Source: Campylobacter sp. RM12651
GTDB taxonomy: Bacteria; Campylobacterota; Campylobacteria; Campylobacterales; Campylobacteraceae
Direction: 5' to 3'
DNA length: 64,000 nt
NCBI RefSeq assembly: GCF_022369475.1
Contig: NZ_CP059601.1
Span: 59,335-123,334, forward strand
Shown: positions 60,101-64,000 of the stretch, piece by piece
Position numbering within the stretch: position 1 is the first letter of the stretch
Layout: every line of letters starts with the position of its first letter
Notes under the pieces: generated by a model
What the model saw: only the letters and a program-made list of their open reading frames with translations
Told to the model about the DNA's origin: nothing
Databases searched by the model: none
Translations under genes and position numbers: made by a program

Positions 60101-63100
60101 AATACACCTCTATTAAAATCATTAATTCTAAAATCTCCATTTTGTGTCGAATAAATTACCGCCTGTAGAGCTGTTTTTGCACTACCTGAAGTATCAAATA
60201 ATTGACCGCCCTTCCACCCTAATGGAGAGTTGTTGATTAATTCATATTTATCATTAATATATTCTTTTTCAATAAAACCAGTTGAAACGAATATTTTATT
60301 CAAAATATTTTTAGCTGTTTTAAAACAAGCAGTTGGTATTGCAAATGCTCCTTCAAATTCTTGAAAAGCAAAGGCTTTTTTTAAGAATAATGGTGAGAAC
60401 TTTGACACAATTAATTTATTATTATTTAAATCACTATTTTTATATAATTTAACTATATCTGAATTATTTTCTCCTTTTCTATCCAAAGAAACCCCTTGAA
60501 TTGCTGTTTTTTTATTTAATACTACATCAGCCCAAATATTCTCTCCTTTTAAATTATTTAAGAAACATTTTGAATTAATTAAGTCTTGAGTAGGAAAGAT
60601 ATCAATAACTGTATTAACTATTTGATTAAATCTTGTATTTTTTTGTATATCTAGATTATTTATGTTGTATACACCATTATCACGCAAATCTGCTCGGAAT
60701 ACAGCACCTACAAGATTTTCTAAAAGTTCTACTTCTTTTGCCTTTTTTTCTTGGCTTGGTAATGCTTCTAGTTTGTACAGAGCATATTCATATAACAAAT
60801 TTGAGTATGGTTTAATTCTAACTTCCCCAAAATCTTTTTTATCTTGATTTATATCATTGATAAAATTCTGCTGTATTATGTTAGCTTTTTCTTTTGAAAT
60901 GTTATTGTTTATTAAATCTAGAAAAATATCCTTTGTTTTTTCTAGATTTGTATTTAGTAAATTGTAATTATTTTTATTAAATTCAAAAAAACTAGCTCGA
61001 TGTAAAGAACCACCAACACCCAAAAAAATTATATCTTTATATTTTTGCATACCCTCCATAAAGCTCTGTTGAAATTTATTCGTGTTATATAAGCTATACG
61101 CTATTGTCTTAGAAAAATCAATAAAAGGCATATTGTATTTAGGTATCTTAGCATTTAGGGTTTGAAAAGCAATGCTAGAAGTAAATTTTTCATAGTAATT
61201 TTCAGCCTTTTTAATATTGTCACTTGTTGAGATGTCTAAAATCTTACTTTCTAATAACGATTCGTTGTTTTTTGCTCTTGGTGCATCTATAGATGCAAAC
61301 TGTAGCATAGAATCAAATATTTCTTTGGTATTTTTTCTAATATGTGCAGAAAATTTTTCTATAAATTGTGTCGCATTTCCTATTTCGGATAATATAATTT
61401 CAGCAGAAACTATATTTATGTTTGAATTAGTATTTTCTTTTACCTCGTAAATATTATATGAGCTATTTGAAATTGCTTGAGAAAATTTAATATTATTACT
61501 GATAGCTACATCATCTAAAAATATTTTGTTTTCATTTTTTCTGTAGCAAAGCTGAGAGGTATTGTTAATTTTATTTTTTAAAGTATTAATTTTATTTCCA
61601 CAAATACAAAAAATATCGTTTGATACAATATAGCTACTTTTTTGAAAATAATTATCTAAAGGTGTATTTGTTTTTATAAATTCTTTCAACGGCTGTGCTT
61701 CATGATAACTTATTGTAGTATCAACTAAAGACTTTGAAGTTGCAATAGAGCTACAATCCAAACTTTCTTTAGATTCAACTTCTATAAAACCAATATGACC
61801 CATCTTAGAATCAATAAATGTTTCGTAGTCAAAATTAGAGCCTTCTTGAATTTGAGTATTTTTATATTCAAGTGCTAATTCATAATTTTCTATCTTTGAA
61901 ATATTATTTAAAAACCTTGCGGTATTTTCTATAGTAGAATTTGGCAAAATTGTATTTTTATTTTTCATAATAGAAGAAAAAGTGACATAGCTTTTTGAAT
62001 CATACTCTTCTGTTTGAGTTCTATTATTTTTATTACTAGTTTCGAAATCAGAATAAACAAAATGCTCTTCATTATTATTAACAAAATTATTTATTAATTT
62101 AAATACTGGATATTCTTCTGATTGATTTATTCTATCTAAACATAAGTTTATATCATTGAAACTAAACTTAAGTGGGATAGTTCTTTTTTTATTTGATTTA
62201 CTAATATAACTTTCATTAAGATAAAGATTAAAAACATTATAGGCAGTATCACGAGACATTAAACTGTCTAAATTAAATTGTAAAAGTTCATTGTTTGAAT
62301 AATGTTGTAATGCACTTAAAAAGCTTAAAGGGTCATTATCATTACTAGACAAGTTATAACCAAAAGTCCTAAATTTAGACTTTCTATCAGAATATTTTTC
62401 AACAGACTCCGCAACAATGATTTGTGCATAACCTTTTTGGTTTATATCATTTATTAATGGGTTGTTTTTATCTAGACTATAAATAATATCCTTTACAGAT
62501 AACATTTTTTTATTTGAATCTAACGGAACTGCCCTTAATTCTTCATAATTGTCAGCTAATTTTTTAAAAAATGTTTTCTCGACCAAATCCACTAAATCAG
62601 AGCTATTATTATATATTTGCTTATAATTATTTTTAACCTCTCGTGTTTTAAGCATAACCTCTTTTATGAGGTTTTTAGGTAAATTAGTATACAAATCTTT
62701 TAAATAGTTTAATTCCCTTAATGTTTTTTCTTTATCAACAACGCCAGATTCCTTATTCCATTTTTGAGATAATGATTCAGATAGTTTTTTTATTTCTTTT
62801 AGCGTATCAAATAGTTTATAGTCTTCTTTAAAATTTTCTAATATTTTATTATTTTTTAATTCTATTAAAAAAGGTTTAGTTTCTGTATTTTCTTCTGTTT
62901 TTTTAATTAAATCTTCTAAAATTGGAATGACTCGTGGGTAGTATGATATCATTTTATCTATATTTGAAATATCTTGCCCTAAAGGGATATAATCATTCAA
63001 TAAACTTATCTTTTGTATTTCTGAGAAAGAAGGAGTATTGATGAAATTAAAAAATTCTTCTATATGTTTTTCTTTTTCTTCTAATGTTGATATATTTTTT

Positions 63101-63798
63101 TCATTAGCAAAAGCATTTAAAAATTTTTTAAAGTTTTCCTTTGAATTTAAATTGGAAATTTCAAACTGCTCTAAATAATTCCCAAAACCAATCAATAATG
63201 TATCGCCAAAATTTTTAAAAACCCTCTTTAAAGAACCATTATGAATAAAATCATTTAAATTAAAAATCTTCTCCTCTGTTTCTTTTATTTTTTGTATGAC
63301 TTCAGTTTCTTGATTAGATAATAGATTATCGTAATTTTCAAAAATTTCCTTTTTTGTTTTTGCTAGTGCCATAGATAAAAGATATAAGGCTTTTTGTGGA
63401 ATAAAAGCTCGTTTTATATCTTCGGGCGTTGAACTTATATGCTTAAATAAGTTTAGACTAGCCAAATTTTTTAAATTGAGCTGTGTCTGTGCTATTTCAT
63501 CTGCCAAAGGTTTGTTAGAGGAAACATAGCTTACTAGAGATGCTTCCCATAATGCAACTATATTATTTTTATGGGTTTTGTAATTTTGTATATTATGTTC
63601 TTTTAATGATTTGTATTGAATTTGGATATTATCCAATACATTATATAGCTCATAAGTATTGTGCTTTCCTAAACTATTTAAGATATTTGTTGTCTCTTTT
63701 TGAATTTCTTCTATATTACCTTTTAATAAAGAACTTTTGTTCAACATACTTTCGATTTCTTCTCTTAAACTAATAAGATAGTTCTCTGTTACTTGCAT
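57133..63798 (-). CDS. Giant 2221-aa protein of unknown function
   Basis: The intact frame of 6.7 kb is over 10 percent of the window. The first 450 residues are mostly coiled coil; the middle has many Asn- and Ser-rich segments; short Gly-rich stretches (FLGVGGSLHRAS; GWKGGQLFDTSGSAKTALQA) occur near residues 980 and 1200. I find no complete Walker A, DPPY/NPPY or DEAD motif, no signal peptide and no membrane helix. Size and position recall the large polyvalent proteins and DarB-like proteins of mobile elements, which enter recipients with the DNA and combine several activities, but no domain match is visible. It starts after GGGG and a canonical promoter. Confidence 0.85.
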   Translation of the reverse strand: MQVTENYLISLREEIESMLNKSSLLKGNIEEIQKETTNILNSLGKHNTYELYNVLDNIQIQYKSLKEHNIQNYKTHKNNIVALWEASLVSYVSSNKPLADEIAQTQLNLKNLASLNLFKHISSTPEDIKRAFIPQKALYLLSMALAKTKKEIFENYDNLLSNQETEVIQKIKETEEKIFNLNDFIHNGSLKRVFKNFGDTLLIGFGNYLEQFEISNLNSKENFKKFLNAFANEKNISTLEEKEKHIEEFFNFINTPSFSEIQKISLLNDYIPLGQDISNIDKMISYYPRVIPILEDLIKKTEENTETKPFLIELKNNKILENFKEDYKLFDTLKEIKKLSESLSQKWNKESGVVDKEKTLRELNYLKDLYTNLPKNLIKEVMLKTREVKNNYKQIYNNSSDLVDLVEKTFFKKLADNYEELRAVPLDSNKKMLSVKDIIYSLDKNNPLINDINQKGYAQIIVAESVEKYSDRKSKFRTFGYNLSSNDNDPLSFLSALQHYSNNELLQFNLDSLMSRDTAYNVFNLYLNESYISKSNKKRTIPLKFSFNDINLCLDRINQSEEYPVFKLINNFVNNNEEHFVYSDFETSNKNNRTQTEEYDSKSYVTFSSIMKNKNTILPNSTIENTARFLNNISKIENYELALEYKNTQIQEGSNFDYETFIDSKMGHIGFIEVESKESLDCSSIATSKSLVDTTISYHEAQPLKEFIKTNTPLDNYFQKSSYIVSNDIFCICGNKINTLKNKINNTSQLCYRKNENKIFLDDVAISNNIKFSQAISNSSYNIYEVKENTNSNINIVSAEIILSEIGNATQFIEKFSAHIRKNTKEIFDSMLQFASIDAPRAKNNESLLESKILDISTSDNIKKAENYYEKFTSSIAFQTLNAKIPKYNMPFIDFSKTIAYSLYNTNKFQQSFMEGMQKYKDIIFLGVGGSLHRASFFEFNKNNYNLLNTNLEKTKDIFLDLINNNISKEKANIIQQNFINDINQDKKDFGEVRIKPYSNLLYEYALYKLEALPSQEKKAKEVELLENLVGAVFRADLRDNGVYNINNLDIQKNTRFNQIVNTVIDIFPTQDLINSKCFLNNLKGENIWADVVLNKKTAIQGVSLDRKGENNSDIVKLYKNSDLNNNKLIVSKFSPLFLKKAFAFQEFEGAFAIPTACFKTAKNILNKIFVSTGFIEKEYINDKYELINNSPLGWKGGQLFDTSGSAKTALQAVIYSTQNGDFRINDFNRGVFGNASTAYDLAYIYAHILGKEDIFASSKNFTEHLNKIFDDFRNLDKNIAGFNEIKQSIEYIKNNDFSRANLLNAIRSSNSSRNTSTVTIEETIPYATIKDIIYNGLEYVKQDFAMRAIYAKQIPLDNQDKKVQYAWRALQTNYHNKLRDGFLDFFGRLDENRINKDSISYTDLLLSNVKEATELANSDNDNSVDLKPLKEQITYILTEETQDNYEKGFIEKFSSTTIDELVRLPMPRYLRDLRDNFLGQNLEELREYNNIDFVSHQIPNELQPIVTRMLTNFAMIESLSDYCKEHEIREVVNAETALTKCTHKDIFNTTKSFSYELISGASEFVEFAKIYFKNNLDLSNYLEDYKDILEASFDKSNCIISNGEKSILFEDYNGKIPILLHSLINSEIYSMLTNASSLTESIELLTYMKPKDESQSGYLEYSIASKYSEKDSLGIIKYSNMDFDFSTFSDNIDGVMIRTAKTNLFHESGKFNVKVRNVGDAGVTAILVTDERLDISNLDLNVYIGESYKDVFAYYHPNKQENQHSLYISANSSTQAPNAINLVTNYINSCGWREEDNRKVNIFHLTQNDKTNEKFIATLNKHFIELPRVTTIENIRFSTTPNADVSDAFCLNIYNDVLQKPNKNIQEKKDTSTIIKSIKEEQYVALDNNTQKMPVAFLVKDIANNNNDFSVYLDLKGNNSVASSVQVLVIEDNFYSLVNFANANNRIKIDERLEEARNPSELMTKLEQENSEIPVAISETKFKDLLADGWNPAKSVGTLLLSAKSLFKMLETKMCIAIRPVIKSSEYLQQQLNTTNNHLLQREVLSINSLLTPQAVECENILIKANNYFSRVGRQPLVIHDTSMESQEKIYTFFNDFLKNTLQKHGDAENSNKSIARQMREIKTPYFAFALAKIENDSFLIGLSMKDKAFQGLEVLSSKDCLDKRFYGQFIKDESNIRTLKSYLKDTKENEILNMTCVNDCFKYIEEKTQQQQSNYIHRQ

Positions 63799-63819
63799 AT
63801 ATACCCCTTTTTTATTTTG

Positions 63820-63849
63820 ATTATACCCTATTTAAATTAAAAAAGTCAA
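63820..63849 (-). promoter_or_regulatory. Canonical sigma-70 promoter of the giant-protein operon
   Basis: On the minus strand TTGACT (plus 63844-63849), 18 bp, TATAAT (plus 63820-63825). Start codon 22 nt downstream. Confidence 0.85.
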
Positions 63850-63910
63850 GCATTTAATTATAATATGGTAAGGGTATTGGTATAAAAAATAATAAGGGTA
63901 TGTGAATATA

Positions 63911-63958
63911 AACTTAAATATAAATAAAATAATTATATTTTTTATTTATATTTAAGTT
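63911..63958. repeat. AT-rich inverted repeat, 19-bp perfect arms
   Basis: The left arm AACTTAAATATAAATAAAA (63911-63929) and its exact reverse complement (63940-63958) flank a 10-nt loop. It lies between the giant-protein promoter and the next + strand gene, so it may be an operator or a terminator. Confidence 0.75.
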
Positions 63959-63966
63959 ATTTTTAA

Positions 63967-64000
63967 TAGTAAAAGTATAATATAATACGAGGAGAATTAT
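63967..64000 (+). promoter_or_regulatory. Promoter and RBS of a gene starting at the window edge
   Basis: TATAATATAAT around 63976-63986 is a good -10 box, and GAGGAG (63989-63994) is a ribosome binding site. The last two bases (AT) probably begin an ATG that continues beyond the window. Confidence 0.5.

Noticed and set aside
57133..63798. DarB-like helicase/methyltransferase fusion
   Set aside because: Size fits, but no NPPY/DPPY, Walker A with Walker B, or helicase motif set could be found in the translated sequence.
1..64000. tRNA, rRNA, insertion sequences, integrase or relaxase
   Set aside because: No cloverleaf-like GC-rich segment, transposase DDE pattern, tyrosine recombinase or relaxase HUH motif was recognised. 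A covariance-model or profile search could still find diverged examples.

Overview
The window is a very AT-rich replicon from Campylobacterota, most likely a large Campylobacter plasmid or phage-plasmid. Evidence: codon use dominated by AAA/GAA/TTA/AAT; a secreted DNA/RNA non-specific endonuclease close to the Dns DNase carried by the CJIE elements of Campylobacter jejuni; BspA-like (DUF285) leucine-rich-repeat proteins; and plasmid functions (iteron initiators, an actin-type partition locus, a RepA-like helicase). No rRNA, tRNA, transposase, relaxase, type IV secretion gene or phage structural gene was recognised.

Layout. 1-3.4 kb: two unknown + strand genes, the first cut by the window edge and carrying three 63-bp in-frame repeats. 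3.4-7.5 kb: replication module 1 on the minus strand (a Rep_3-type initiator, a second small initiator-like protein, a 1-kb origin with six 22-bp iterons, then a NYN-domain RNase-like gene). 7.6-55.1 kb: a long array of mostly small, mostly unrecognised + strand genes. The array includes replication module 2 (eight tandem 22-bp iterons plus initiator, 11.4-12.7 kb), two DUF285 proteins, a putative restriction-modification pair, a DEDDh exonuclease, the Dns-like DNase, SSB and thymidine kinase. It is interrupted by minus-strand blocks: C5 methyltransferase/ParR-like/ParM-like (46.6-48.9 kb), an unknown gene with a UvrD-like helicase (49.6-51.8 kb), and one unknown gene (53.0-53.6 kb). 55.1-55.6 kb: a convergent junction with a GC-rich island made of a G-quadruplex-type repeat and two abutting perfect palindromes. 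55.6-63.8 kb: a minus-strand operon of a RepA-like helicase, an unknown protein and a 2221-aa giant protein, driven by a canonical sigma-70-type promoter.

The most striking signal is a recurrent promoter-like element with the consensus AAACGCTTAAAAGATTTTTT followed by TAT(A/C)(T/C)T. I count 30 copies from 7.6 to 54.8 kb, all on the + strand. All contain ACGCTTA, and 28 of 30 begin 42-58 nt before the start codon of the first gene of a unit. A hairpin lies 6-31 nt upstream of most copies. The array therefore reads as repeated modules: hairpin, motif, Shine-Dalgarno, one to four small genes. Genes for partition, cytosine methylation, the helicase and the giant protein lack the motif; three of the non-motif units have ordinary sigma-70-like boxes. 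This points to a dedicated regulon, whose regulator I cannot identify.

Replication and maintenance genes (two iteron initiators, RepA-like helicase, SSB, ParM/ParR) would keep the element replicating and segregating. Methyltransferases, exonuclease, thymidine kinase, DNase and the small unknown proteins look like establishment, host-takeover or anti-defence cargo. That last reading is inference.
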